DNA of 13,410 nt from Methanofastidiosum sp964630765. GTDB lineage: Archaea; Methanobacteriota_B; Thermococci; Methanofastidiosales; Methanofastidiosaceae. This document shows positions 1 through 6,780 of this stretch, one piece after another. Position numbers and translations under genes: made by a program. Numbering within the stretch: the first letter of the stretch is position 1; every line of letters begins with the position of its first letter. The DNA lies in NCBI GenBank assembly GCA_964630765.1, contig CAZVXE010000043.1:1-13410 (forward strand), read 5' to 3'. Below the pieces are notes generated by a model. That model had not been told where the DNA came from and made no database searches. It was given only the letters and a program-made list of their open reading frames with translations.

Positions 1-2
1 AG

Positions 3-860
3 ATTGCAGAAATGATTGCAATGGAAAAGGGATGGTGGCTAAACGATCTTAAGAAGTACGGGATTGAAAAAGTAACAGATTATGAATTTCCTTCTGGGCC
101 TCCAGAAATGCAGGCAATGCTAGGTGGGCAGATTGACATAGCCTATGTAGGTGCAACACCCCCAATACCAGCAATTGACCAAGGCCTAGATGCTAAAATA
201 GTTGCTGCTGCCCAGACACAGGGATCAGATATAGCCATATGGCCAGAAAGTGAATATAATGGCCCGTCGTTCTTTATAGGGAAAAAAATAGGTACATTTC
301 CACCTGGATCAATACAGGATATGGTATTAAAGAAATGGTTAATGGACAACGGAATAGATGTTTCAAAAGTGGATATAAAAGCCATGGGGCCGGGAGATGC
401 AACTACCGCTTTAACAGCAAAACAAATTGATGCAGTGTTCTTACCCCATCCTTCACCTGCTCTTCTAGAAATAAATGGTAATGGAAAGAGCGTCGTTGAG
501 TCCGGTGAAATGTGGCCTGGCCATGCCTGTTGCGTACTTTTAGTCAGCGGAAAACTGATGAGGGAGAATCCAGAACTCGTAAAGGAAATTATAAACACTC
601 ACATCAAAGCCACAGAATATATCAAAGACAATCCTGAAGAGGCAGCAGAGATAGCTTCAAGGAAACTTGGATTGAGCAAAGAAGTTGTCTTGTATTCTAT
701 GAAAAACTCGGACACAACATTCATTCACAATCCACACGACATAGTTATTTTCATGGAAGCATATGCAAAAGAGCACTACGATCTTGGGTACACAAAAAAA
801 CTTCTTACTGTAAACGACCTTGTAGATACAAAGCTTTACGACGAAGTCTCTAAAAAATAA
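3..860 (+). CDS. ABC transporter substrate-binding protein, NMT1/SsuA-TauA type (5' partial)
   Basis: Extracytoplasmic solute-binding protein that would deliver a small organic ligand to the permease encoded next. The reading frame is open to the left edge (codons for I-A-E precede the first ATG at 12), so the gene starts outside the window and the signal peptide is missing. About 286 codons remain of a family usually 310-340 aa long. Visible family marks are the 'EKGWW' segment that opens such domains, a 'GQIDIAYVGATPP' stretch typical of the ligand-cleft hinge, 'GPGDATTALTAKQIDAVFLPHPSPAL', and a C-terminal helical region with 'LVKEIINTHIKATEYIKDNPEEAAEIA'. The family (COG0715, NMT1/THI5-like) binds sulfonates, nitrate, pyrimidine precursors and others; the ligand cannot be read from this sequence. 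It is followed after 39 nt by the permease. A T-rich stretch (881-893) just after the stop could terminate transcription. Confidence 0.92.
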   Translation: MAEMIAMEKGWWLNDLKKYGIEKVTDYEFPSGPPEMQAMLGGQIDIAYVGATPPIPAIDQGLDAKIVAAAQTQGSDIAIWPESEYNGPSFFIGKKIGTFPPGSIQDMVLKKWLMDNGIDVSKVDIKAMGPGDATTALTAKQIDAVFLPHPSPALLEINGNGKSVVESGEMWPGHACCVLLVSGKLMRENPELVKEIINTHIKATEYIKDNPEEAAEIASRKLGLSKEVVLYSMKNSDTTFIHNPHDIVIFMEAYAKEHYDLGYTKKLLTVNDLVDTKLYDEVSKK

Positions 861-870
861 AGGATAAATA

Positions 871-878
871 TTTAAATA
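871..878 (+). promoter_or_regulatory. TATA-like box for the ABC permease (leaderless)
   Basis: TTTAAATA is centred 25.5 nt before the ATG at 900, the spacing expected when the archaeal transcription start coincides with the start codon. No Shine-Dalgarno sequence precedes the ATG, which agrees with leaderless translation. The permease may therefore be transcribed separately from the substrate-binding gene. Confidence 0.55.
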
Positions 879-899
879 AATTTTTTACTTTTTATCCAA

Positions 900-1688
900 A
901 TGAATGAATACGATAATTTTCTAAAAAAGTATAGGATTTATACTATAATTTCACTTGGCGTAGCAGTTGCCATATGGCAGATTATTGCAGCCCTTATAGT
1001 AAAAAATCCTTTTATTCTACCAAGTTTCACGGAAACGATTACATCTTTATACGATTTGATAGTAAGAATGGAGATATTTGCTGATTTAGCCATAAGTTTA
1101 TACCATTTTGCAATAGGAATGTTCTTTGCGATTATTTTTGGTATACCTATTGGGATGGCAATGGGCTGGTTTAAGAAAATAGACAATTTGATGGACCCTT
1201 TAATTGAATTATTAAGGCCTGTCCCACCTCTCGCATGGATACCTTTTGCAATAGTCTGGTTTGGATTGACCCACCAGTCTGCAGGATTTATTATTTTTAT
1301 CGGGGCATTTTTCCCAATACTTACAAACACTTATTCAGGGTTTAGTAGCGTCCCAAAAACCTTAGTTGAAGCGGCGAAGGTTTTAGGATGCACCAAAAAT
1401 AAAGACTTACTCAAATCAGTTGGTCTTCCCTCCTCATTTCCAGATATAGCCGTTGGACTACGAGTTGCAATGGGAATAGGTTGGATGTGCCTTGTTGCGG
1501 CAGAACTTTTTGGGGTTAGTAAAGAAGGGCTTGGATATAAAATTTGGTGGTATTATTACCTCCATAGAATGGATAACGTTCTTTCTTATATGATAGTCTT
1601 AGGCCTTATAGGACTAGGAATAAACTGGGTATTCAGATACGTTGTGGAGAAAAAACTTCTCAGGTGGATGGAGGGGACTGTATATTAA
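900..1688 (+). CDS. ABC transporter permease, SsuC/TauC type (BPD_transp_1)
   Basis: Integral membrane subunit of an importer for the ligand captured by the upstream binding protein. The protein has 262 aa with about six membrane segments (first around residues 14-34, others around 63-85, 110-145, 185-205, 228-248). The cytoplasmic coupling loop with the EAA motif is at residues about 157-190, reading VEAAKVLGC followed by LPSSFPDIAVGLR, which contacts the ATPase. Length and motif match the COG0600 family. The ATG at 900 is chosen because it lies at the leaderless distance from a TATA box. The 3' end runs 29 nt into the 3' end of the opposite-strand ATPase gene, so the two transcripts overlap tail to tail. 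Substrate unknown; sulfonate or nitrate-like transport is only the family default. Confidence 0.95.
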   Translation: MNEYDNFLKKYRIYTIISLGVAVAIWQIIAALIVKNPFILPSFTETITSLYDLIVRMEIFADLAISLYHFAIGMFFAIIFGIPIGMAMGWFKKIDNLMDPLIELLRPVPPLAWIPFAIVWFGLTHQSAGFIIFIGAFFPILTNTYSGFSSVPKTLVEAAKVLGCTKNKDLLKSVGLPSSFPDIAVGLRVAMGIGWMCLVAAELFGVSKEGLGYKIWWYYYLHRMDNVLSYMIVLGLIGLGINWVFRYVVEKKLLRWMEGTVY

Positions 1689-2445
1689 TCTCTGCCATAA
1701 GTTCTTCCAATATATCTTTCCTTAACATTACAAATTCTGTATTGGTCCTATTTCTCTTTCTAGGAAGAGCTATCTTAAATTCCTTTTTTATTTTTGCAGG
1801 CCTTTTGGTTAAAACTAAAACCCTATCCCCAAGGTAAACTGCCTCGTCAACATTGTGTGTGATAAATATAATTGTTTTTTTTGTTTCAGTCCAGATTCGT
1901 AAGAGCTCATCTTGAAGAATATTTCTTGTCTGCGCATCTAGTGCCCCAAATGGTTCGTCCATAAGTAAAACATCAGGGTCATTGACTAAGGCCCTTGCAA
2001 TTGCCACTCTTTGCTTCATTCCCCCTGATAATTGGTGAGGATAACTGTTCTCATATCCGCTCAATCCTACCATTGAAATAAATTTATTAGATAACTTTTT
2101 TCTTTCTTCAGGGGGTAGGCCCTTGTACTCAAGACCAAATTCAACGTTTTTCTGGACCGTTCTCCATGGAAACAATGCAAACTCTTGAAAGACCATCCCT
2201 TTTTTTGAAGATGTGGATTCCACTTTTTTCCCATCAAGAAGCACTTCCCCGGAGTCAGCTTGTTGCAAGCCTGCTATGACCCTTAAAATTGTTGTTTTAC
2301 CGCAACCTGAAGATCCAACTATGGAAAGAAATTCACCCTCGTAAACATCAAAACTAACATCTTCGATTACAGGCAGAGGTTTCCCATCGTCAGAATTAAC
2401 AAAACTCTTTGATATATTATTTACCTCAACCTTTATTTTATTCAT
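1660..2445 (-). CDS. ABC transporter ATP-binding protein, SsuB/TauB type
   Basis: Nucleotide-binding subunit that powers the importer; cytoplasmic, acting on the membrane face with the permease at 900-1688. From the ATG at 2445 it has 261 aa. Seen in order: Walker A GSSGCGKTT (44-52), Q-loop VFQEFALFPWRTV (85-97), signature LSGGMKQR (139-146), Walker B VLLMDEP (159-165), D-loop and the switch histidine in FITHNVDEA. This is the COG1116 family. An ATG 6 nt upstream (2451) is in frame, but the 2445 start lies 25.5 nt from a TATA box, as for other leaderless genes here, and gives the usual MNKIKVEV opening. The gene is on the strand opposite to its presumed partners and overlaps the permease 3' end by 29 nt, so it is not in one operon with them. 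Confidence 0.96.
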   Translation of the reverse strand: MNKIKVEVNNISKSFVNSDDGKPLPVIEDVSFDVYEGEFLSIVGSSGCGKTTILRVIAGLQQADSGEVLLDGKKVESTSSKKGMVFQEFALFPWRTVQKNVEFGLEYKGLPPEERKKLSNKFISMVGLSGYENSYPHQLSGGMKQRVAIARALVNDPDVLLMDEPFGALDAQTRNILQDELLRIWTETKKTIIFITHNVDEAVYLGDRVLVLTKRPAKIKKEFKIALPRKRNRTNTEFVMLRKDILEELMAEINIQSPPST

Positions 2446-2466
2446 ATACATTGTCTTGTAAAACTA

Positions 2467-2474
2467 CTTTTAAA
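2467..2474 (-). promoter_or_regulatory. TATA-like box for the ABC ATPase
   Basis: On the minus strand this reads TTTAAAAG and is centred 25.5 nt before the ATG at 2445, supporting that start and a leaderless transcript. It sits back to back with the mobB promoter in a 74-nt divergent intergenic region. Confidence 0.55.
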
Positions 2475-2490
2475 TTTTGCCATGATTCAA

Positions 2491-2498
2491 TTTATAAA
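2491..2498 (+). promoter_or_regulatory. TATA-like box for mobB
   Basis: TTTATAAA is centred 25.5 nt before the ATG at 2520, so the mobB mRNA is probably leaderless. This decides against longer in-frame extensions that begin inside the neighbouring gene. Confidence 0.6.
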
Positions 2499-2519
2499 GA
2501 AAGAGCTTTTTTTATCTTT

Positions 2520-2993
2520 ATGAAGATAATTGGAGTTTATGGCTTTAAGAAATCAGGAAAGACCACAGTTGTAACTTCAATTATCAATGCCCTGGCCAAA
2601 GAAGGATATTCTGTTTCATCCGCGAAAAGCATCCATATTGATAACTTCTCTTTGGAGACTGAAGGCACAGATACATTCAAACATCACGATTCTGGTGCAA
2701 AAAGTGTTGGCTTAGTTTATCCAAAGGGCAAGGCAATCTTATACTATGATCAAAATACTGAAGATTTCCTAAATAAGTTTGAATCAGATTACCTTATTCT
2801 TGAAGGTTTTAGAGATTATAAATGTCCAAAAATTCTCTGTGCAAGGGAGGAAGCTGACATATTAAAAGACTTAAGAGAGGATGTTTTCTGCATATCGGGT
2901 TTAATCTCAAATAAGATTCAAGAGTATAACGGGATCCCTGTAATTAATCATGACCAAATAAAAAAAATTATAGAAATAATAGAGAAGTTATAG
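2520..2993 (+). CDS. mobB: MobB-like molybdopterin-guanine dinucleotide biosynthesis adaptor
   Basis: P-loop NTPase of the MobB family, thought to assist attachment of GMP to molybdopterin for molybdenum or tungsten enzymes; cytoplasmic. The protein has 157 aa from the ATG at 2520 (family about 160-175 aa). The Walker A motif GFKKSGKT is at residues 8-15 right after the first strand (MKIIGVY), followed by a helix and the SAKSIHIDN switch-like segment. A later 'DYLILEGFRDY' gives the Walker B strand with the family's EGF, and 'PKILCAREEAD' follows. An in-frame extension upstream to 2409 is rejected because it would run through the divergent promoters. The gene converges on the ModE-like regulator with a 6-nt overlap, and this pairing supports a molybdenum/tungsten cofactor role. 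A related P-loop adaptor with another role cannot be excluded. Confidence 0.86.
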   Translation: MKIIGVYGFKKSGKTTVVTSIINALAKEGYSVSSAKSIHIDNFSLETEGTDTFKHHDSGAKSVGLVYPKGKAILYYDQNTEDFLNKFESDYLILEGFRDYKCPKILCAREEADILKDLREDVFCISGLISNKIQEYNGIPVINHDQIKKIIEIIEKL

Positions 2994-3320
2994 ATTTTTG
3001 ATACACTTCTCAAGAACCTCTTTTGTTTGGGTATACTCAGATAGTATCTTTTCACCAAATGGGGTCAACTCTGAATGGCCGCCGCCTTTCCCACCCCTAG
3101 TTTTAGAAATAATTTCTTGACCAGAACTCCTTTCAATCGCCCTTATCTTCCTCCATGCGTGGGCATAGGATATATTATAAAAGTTTGCTGCTTCAGAGAT
3201 GGATTTCAACTCCTTAATTTTAAGCAAAAGGTCAGCAGTTCCCTTTCCCAAAATATATCTTTTTTCTTTGTCTTCAAGCCACATTTTGAATTTAGGTACA
3301 TGTTCCATAGTATCAATCAC
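2988..3320 (-). CDS. ModE N-terminal-type winged-helix transcriptional regulator
   Basis: Small DNA-binding protein resembling the N-terminal LysR-like winged helix of ModE (COG2005), the molybdate-responsive regulator. The 110 aa show 'GKGTADLLLKIKELKSISEAA' leading into the helix-turn-helix with 'SYAHAWRKIRAIE'. The wing segment 'TRGGKGGGHSELTPFGEKIL' is highly characteristic of ModE-like proteins. It has no TOBE/molybdate-binding half, so ligand sensing must lie elsewhere or be absent. Start: GTG at 3320 overlaps the upstream TGA as GTGA, typical of translational coupling; an internal ATG at 3308 (106 aa) is an alternative and sits near the distance expected from a TATATA stretch (3329-3334). 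It converges on mobB (6-nt shared end), so it may regulate molybdenum cofactor or transport genes. Confidence 0.85.
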   Translation of the reverse strand: MIDTMEHVPKFKMWLEDKEKRYILGKGTADLLLKIKELKSISEAANFYNISYAHAWRKIRAIERSSGQEIISKTRGGKGGGHSELTPFGEKILSEYTQTKEVLEKCIKNL

Positions 3321-3442
3321 ATGAAGAGTATATATGCCACAATCATGAAAATTATTAAGACTATTGCTAAGATTATACTATCTCTGTTGCTGAGTCTTGC
3401 CTTTGGAACCCCATCAATATCCCTGTCAATTTCTTCTTCCAT
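3317..3442 (-). CDS. 41-aa single-span membrane protein (unknown)
   Basis: Unrecognised small protein. The frame starts at ATG 3442 with MEEEIDRDIDGVPKARL, an acidic then basic cytoplasmic-looking head of about 21 residues. It ends in a hydrophobic segment of about 19 residues (SIILAIVLIIFMIVAYILF, residues 22-40) one residue before the stop, so it resembles a tail-anchored or single-span peptide. Its TGA overlaps the GTG of the ModE-like regulator as GTGA, which suggests the two are cotranscribed and translationally coupled. A TATA-like box at 3473-3480 would start transcription near 3451, leaving a leader of about 9 nt. Support is structural only (charge-then-span organisation, promoter, coupling); no family was recognised. 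Confidence 0.6.
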   Translation of the reverse strand: MEEEIDRDIDGVPKARLSNRDSIILAIVLIIFMIVAYILFM

Positions 3443-3472
3443 ATTACTACCATTTTTATTAGGAGTTAAAAG

Positions 3473-3480
3473 TATATAAA
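3473..3480 (-). promoter_or_regulatory. TATA-like box for the small membrane protein/ModE-like operon
   Basis: The minus strand reads TTTATATA here. The expected start of transcription, about 26 nt downstream, falls near 3451, just before the ATG at 3442. Confidence 0.45.
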
Positions 3481-3503
3481 TCAAATGGTTTATCAAAATG
3501 AAA

Positions 3504-4175
3504 TTAATATTTATTGTAAATGAATTTTACAATATATAAAAAAGGTGTATCAAGTACAGCTATTATCCATTTTACTATATACTGCCCTATGACTAATGAC
3601 AAGAGGACATCCATTGGGGTAGTTCCATAAAATGCAATTGTGATGAAAATAATTGTATCTACAAACTGGCTTATCATCGTTCCTGCATTGTTCCTAAGCC
3701 AGAGGTGCTTTGGGTACTTATTTTTAAAAAACATGAAAATTTTTACATCAAGATTTTGGGATACTATATATGCAATCATTGATCCAAAAACAATTCTTGG
3801 AACTATTCCAAATATGGACTCAAAAGCGGCCTGACCCTGCCAAAATGGAGCTGCCTGCCATTGAACTGCAACCCAGATTGAAACAACGAGTACTATGTTT
3901 GATAAAAATCCGACAAAGACAGCCTTGATTGCTTCCTTCTCAGAGTATAATTCTGAAAGAAAATCAGTCAGCAAGAATGTAGTTGAATAGACTAAGACTG
4001 CCGCAGGGACTGTAAAGGGCCCAAAAACTACTATTTTGGATGCAATGATGTTGGCAACTACAGTAAAGCATGCAAACATCCCGATAATATATTCCACCCC
4101 ATATCTTTTGGCAATAAGTGCAGAAATAGATCCGATTGCCAATGTCAAAAGAATCCAGACTATAACTTCAATCAT
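3504..4175 (-). CDS. yhhQ: Queuosine/archaeosine precursor transporter, YhhQ (VUT) family
   Basis: Polytopic membrane protein of 223 aa in the COG1738/VUT family; characterised members import 7-cyano-7-deazaguanine (preQ0), which in archaea feeds archaeosine at tRNA position 15. About six to seven hydrophobic spans are seen. Family signatures: 'ANIIASKIVVFGPFTVPAAVLVY' in the second span region, 'LTDFLSELYSEKEA' after the third, and 'WLRNNAGTMISQFVDTIIFI', whose R-N-N...T..SQ..D residues are the conserved core. The ATG at 4175 follows the stop of the upstream methyltransferase-like gene by 13 nt, so both are probably one operon. A 9-bp hairpin (3512-3520/3526-3534) lies within its last codons. 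The preQ0 assignment is by family; no archaeosine gene is visible here to confirm it. Confidence 0.9.
   Translation of the reverse strand: MIEVIVWILLTLAIGSISALIAKRYGVEYIIGMFACFTVVANIIASKIVVFGPFTVPAAVLVYSTTFLLTDFLSELYSEKEAIKAVFVGFLSNIVLVVSIWVAVQWQAAPFWQGQAAFESIFGIVPRIVFGSMIAYIVSQNLDVKIFMFFKNKYPKHLWLRNNAGTMISQFVDTIIFITIAFYGTTPMDVLLSLVIGQYIVKWIIAVLDTPFLYIVKFIYNKY
3512..3534 (-). terminator. AT-rich hairpin at the 3' end of the VUT gene
   Basis: Perfect 9-bp inverted repeat (3512-3520 and 3526-3534) with a 5-nt loop, spanning the last codons of the transporter and followed on the minus strand by a moderately T-rich stretch. It may assist termination of the methyltransferase/transporter mRNA or simply reflect AT-rich coding sequence. 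Confidence 0.3.
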
Positions 4176-4188
4176 GCGACAATGCCCC

Positions 4189-4821
4189 CTATTTTGTCAT
4201 TGGTTTTGGATAATTTTTCACGTTAGTAGTTTTATTAAGAAACCCGTAAGGAAGTATAAACGGTACCCTCTTCGTGTAATTTACATATCGCTCTCCAAAC
4301 AAAGCAATCATGGCTTTTTCTTCTTCTTTCGACATGTAGACGACAAAAAGAGTGATCAGGATTGCAAATTCAAGGTAAAGAAGGTAAGGGCTTGCAATAA
4401 TGAATCCCCACACGGCCAATAGCCATGAAAAATACAGAGGATGCCTACAAATAGAATACGCACCGTCATAGAAGAATACCTTCGGAGTGTCGAGTATCCC
4501 AAAATATTGGGGTAGTCTATCGGCTTTTGATATTTGAAGTGTTACATAAGAAGATAACCACATAGCTATCAAAGGCGGAACTATTCCGATTAGACCTTTT
4601 AGGGGGGTAAAAAGCTCAGGTGTTGTTTTCCTATATAAAAATACAAAGTATAAAGTAAGGCCCAATAATAAGAGTGAAACAGGTATTCTTATCAAAGTAT
4701 ACGAGGAAAGACTTAATCTAAATTTTGATGTAAATATTTTCTTAAAAGACTCTTTTGAAGTGGCTAAATGCCAAATGGCAAAAATAATGAAAACTAATAA
4801 AACTAACAAATATTCAATCAT
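4189..4821 (-). CDS. Isoprenylcysteine carboxyl methyltransferase-like (PEMT/ICMT fold) membrane protein
   Basis: Membrane-embedded SAM-dependent methyltransferase-like protein, 210 aa. The N-terminus has hydrophobic spans (residues 3-20, 40-63, 75-93). The C-terminal half carries the diagnostic block: GAYSICRHPLYFSWLL (residues 120-135, with the RHP signature), a paired hydrophobic helix hairpin (136-162), then EEEKAMIALFGERYVNYTKRVP (166-187) with the conserved E-E and F-G-x-x-Y. These residues bind S-adenosylmethionine in the ICMT/phospholipid methyltransferase superfamily. Methyl acceptor unknown; archaeal members are not generally protein prenyl methylases, so a lipid or small-molecule substrate is equally likely. 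It is first of a two-gene minus-strand operon with the VUT transporter. A weak AATATAAT box (4846-4853) would start transcription almost at the ATG. Confidence 0.85.
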   Translation of the reverse strand: MIEYLLVLLVFIIFAIWHLATSKESFKKIFTSKFRLSLSSYTLIRIPVSLLLLGLTLYFVFLYRKTTPELFTPLKGLIGIVPPLIAMWLSSYVTLQISKADRLPQYFGILDTPKVFFYDGAYSICRHPLYFSWLLAVWGFIIASPYLLYLEFAILITLFVVYMSKEEEKAMIALFGERYVNYTKRVPFILPYGFLNKTTNVKNYPKPMTK

Positions 4822-4860
4822 AAAATCACATAAAAACTTAATTCAATTATATTAAAAAGA

Positions 4861-4898
4861 TTTCTTAAAAATTAAAGAAAAATTAAAAATTAAATTTT
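4861..4898 (-). terminator. Poly-T terminator region of the NCS1 gene
   Basis: Immediately after the NCS1 stop, the minus strand runs through several T tracts (about six T, then TTTTTAATTTTT-like runs). This is the usual form of archaeal hairpin-free termination signals. The rest of the 77-nt gap to the next gene holds only the weak promoter of that gene. Confidence 0.5.
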
Positions 4899-6545
4899 TT
4901 ATTTTGGTACAGGACTAAAGTCCTTTGCATACCATGCTGGGTAGAGGACGTAGTAGAGTATCAAAGATATAAATAATCCTATGAACCATGTCCACATTCC
5001 TGCTGCTGGAACTAACAAAGGTAGACCCATTGAAACTACTATCCCAAGGAATAGTGAAACTGCACCGACCATATTGACTCCGTGTGTTTTAGAGTATCCA
5101 AGGTATATTGAACCCAATACACCAAGTATTAATACTGCTGTTGTAATCCATGAAGGCCATCCTGTTCCAAGTATTAATCCCTTTGTTGAGAAGTACACAA
5201 TCAATCCTGCACATATTAGTAATAGCACGGTCATTATTGGGTTTGCAGTCTTCTTGAAATCATAGTATCCGTTATTCTTGTATATGTCATCTAATTTAAT
5301 AGTTTGTTTCCTAATAAGCCAGAAGTCTGCTATAACGACACCTGCAACAGGTCCAAGGAATGCTCCGTATCCCAATAACCATGTCCAAATATATGCATTT
5401 GGATCTGCCAAGAATCTCCAAGGCTGCATTAGTATACCTATCAAGCTTATGATAATGGTTGTAACTTCCCAGTTTAATTTCTTGGGATATACGTGCATTA
5501 CATCGTTGATTGGAGCAACCATGTTTGCAGCGATGTTTGTTGTAAGTGTTGCTAGAATGACGAATATTAATCCAACGTAAATGAAGAATACACTTCCAGT
5601 TTTAATCATCAAAGCTACAGGGTCCCAGATTGCACTTCCGAAAATAACAACTGATGCTGATGTGACTGCTACCCCTATGAAGGAGTATAAGGTCATTGTT
5701 GTTGGCATTCCAAGTGTCTGGCCTATATACTGAACTTTTTGATTCTTAGCAAACCTAGTCAAGTCCGAGATATTAATCGCTAAAGTTGCCCAGTATGCTA
5801 CCATTGCAGTCAAGAATGCTGGCCAAATAGCCATAGAAGCTGTTGTCGGTTGGTTTAAAATTGGTCCCCATCCACCTGCATTTGAGTATCCCCACCAGAG
5901 TAAACCTATTCCGATAAGGAGTAGTAATGGTGCTGAAAGGTCGTTCAACCATTTTACACCAGGTGCAGATTTCTTAGGTGAAGAGTAGTAACAAATTACA
6001 ACTGTCATTATCCAAGACAAAAGGAATGATATGACTGTGTGTGCATTTAAGTTGAAAAATGGTATAGTTCCAGTCATTGCACCGTATCCGGTTGGGCTTA
6101 ATTCAACTAAAATACCGTCAATTGCGAAGGCCATAACCATTGTCTGGATCCCAAACCATCCTATGGCTACAACTGCCCTTAACAGTGCGGGGATGTTGGC
6201 CCCGTAAATACCAAATGCGCTTCTCAAGAAAACAGGGAATGGTATACCGTACTTTGCTCCGGCGAAGGAGTTTAGAACCATTGGAATCAATACAATTATT
6301 TGACCGAGAGCTATGGTACCAATGACGATTGCCCAATTGAATCCAGCGTCAACCATACTTGCACCTAACATCCATGTTGGAACACATACGGACATTCCTA
6401 CCCATATAGCAATGTACTCGTAGTATCCCCATGTCCTTTTTGCAAAGGGTACAGGTGCCAAGTCTTTGTTGTAAAACTGAGAATCAGGCAATGTTTCAGT
6501 AAGTTCAAACCTACCGTTTTCCTCTTTAACAATAGACTTTGCCAT
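4899..6545 (-). CDS. NCS1 family nucleobase/hydantoin-type cation symporter
   Basis: Large polytopic symporter of 548 aa with about 12 hydrophobic spans, in the NCS1 family (COG1953) that takes up cytosine, uracil, allantoin, hydantoins or thiamine with a cation. Seen: cytoplasmic head of about 38 residues ending in 'FAKRTWGYYEYIAIWVGMSV', where the W-x-x-x-x-x-x-x-W spacing in span 1 is typical. Then 'GIPFPVFLRSAFGIYGANIPALLRAVVAIGWFGIQTM', the most conserved block (spans 2-3 with the FG-x-x-GA turn). 'NISDLTRFAKNQK' (span 6 end) and 'GPVAGVVIADFWLIRKQ' are also family marks. The substrate cannot be fixed. It has a strong GGAGGT ribosome-binding site 6 nt before the ATG and its own promoter, so it is monocistronic. 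Its mRNA has a leader of about 36 nt, unlike the leaderless genes around it. Confidence 0.93.
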   Translation of the reverse strand: MAKSIVKEENGRFELTETLPDSQFYNKDLAPVPFAKRTWGYYEYIAIWVGMSVCVPTWMLGASMVDAGFNWAIVIGTIALGQIIVLIPMVLNSFAGAKYGIPFPVFLRSAFGIYGANIPALLRAVVAIGWFGIQTMVMAFAIDGILVELSPTGYGAMTGTIPFFNLNAHTVISFLLSWIMTVVICYYSSPKKSAPGVKWLNDLSAPLLLLIGIGLLWWGYSNAGGWGPILNQPTTASMAIWPAFLTAMVAYWATLAINISDLTRFAKNQKVQYIGQTLGMPTTMTLYSFIGVAVTSASVVIFGSAIWDPVALMIKTGSVFFIYVGLIFVILATLTTNIAANMVAPINDVMHVYPKKLNWEVTTIIISLIGILMQPWRFLADPNAYIWTWLLGYGAFLGPVAGVVIADFWLIRKQTIKLDDIYKNNGYYDFKKTANPIMTVLLLICAGLIVYFSTKGLILGTGWPSWITTAVLILGVLGSIYLGYSKTHGVNMVGAVSLFLGIVVSMGLPLLVPAAGMWTWFIGLFISLILYYVLYPAWYAKDFSPVPK

Positions 6546-6551
6546 CTTTTT

Positions 6552-6557
6552 ACCTCC
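6552..6557 (-). promoter_or_regulatory. Strong Shine-Dalgarno site of the NCS1 gene
   Basis: GGAGGT on the minus strand, 6 nt upstream of the ATG at 6545. It is the strongest ribosome-binding site of any gene start in the window and fixes this start. Confidence 0.8.
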
Positions 6558-6603
6558 AAATTTTTTGCCGATTATATTGTCGACGTATTATTATGTAATT
6601 GGA

Positions 6604-6611
6604 TATTTAAA
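6604..6611 (-). promoter_or_regulatory. TATA-like box for the NCS1 gene
   Basis: Minus strand TTTAAATA inside a longer T/A stretch. The predicted start of transcription near 6582 gives a leader of about 36 nt containing the ribosome-binding site. Confidence 0.5.
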
Positions 6612-6625
6612 AATGTTTTGGTAAG

Positions 6626-6667
6626 TTATTAGCCGAAATAAGATTTTATTGGATAAGTGGCTAATAA
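6626..6667. repeat. Inverted repeat upstream of the NCS1 promoter (candidate operator)
   Basis: Perfect 9-bp arms TTATTAGCC (6626-6634) and GGCTAATAA (6659-6667), separated by 24 nt. They lie just upstream of the NCS1 TATA box and about 85 nt before the TATA box of the divergent small gene. The arm spacing (33 nt start to start, about three helical turns) suits two dimer or one bridged regulator, but no protein partner is identified. Confidence 0.5.
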
Positions 6668-6751
6668 TATGGTCAATAATCGAAAATTTTTTCTATTTGT
6701 GATGAAAAAATATTTTTAAAAAAAAATGCCGGAATAAGCTTACTGGAAATA

Positions 6752-6759
6752 TTTATAAA
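6752..6759 (+). promoter_or_regulatory. TATA-like box for the 79-aa membrane protein
   Basis: TTTATAAA is centred 25.5 nt before the GTG at 6781, supporting a leaderless mRNA and a GTG start. Confidence 0.55.
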
Positions 6760-6780
6760 ATATAATTAAAATCAATTGTT

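Noticed and set aside
2409..2519. N-terminal extension of the MobB frame beginning at 2409
   Set aside because: It would cross the divergent promoters and the start of the ATPase gene, and the family begins at the P-loop strand encoded from 2520.
3075..3479. 134-codon plus-strand frame over the ModE-like gene
   Set aside because: It is the complement of the regulator and small membrane protein genes; the minus-strand proteins match a family or have ordered features while this one does not.
6118..6336. Short frames inside the NCS1 gene on both strands
   Set aside because: Shadow frames of a well-supported 548-residue symporter.
6669..6719. 16-codon ATG frame (MVNNRKFFLFVMKKYF)
   Set aside because: Too short, no promoter at a suitable distance, within an AT-rich regulatory region.
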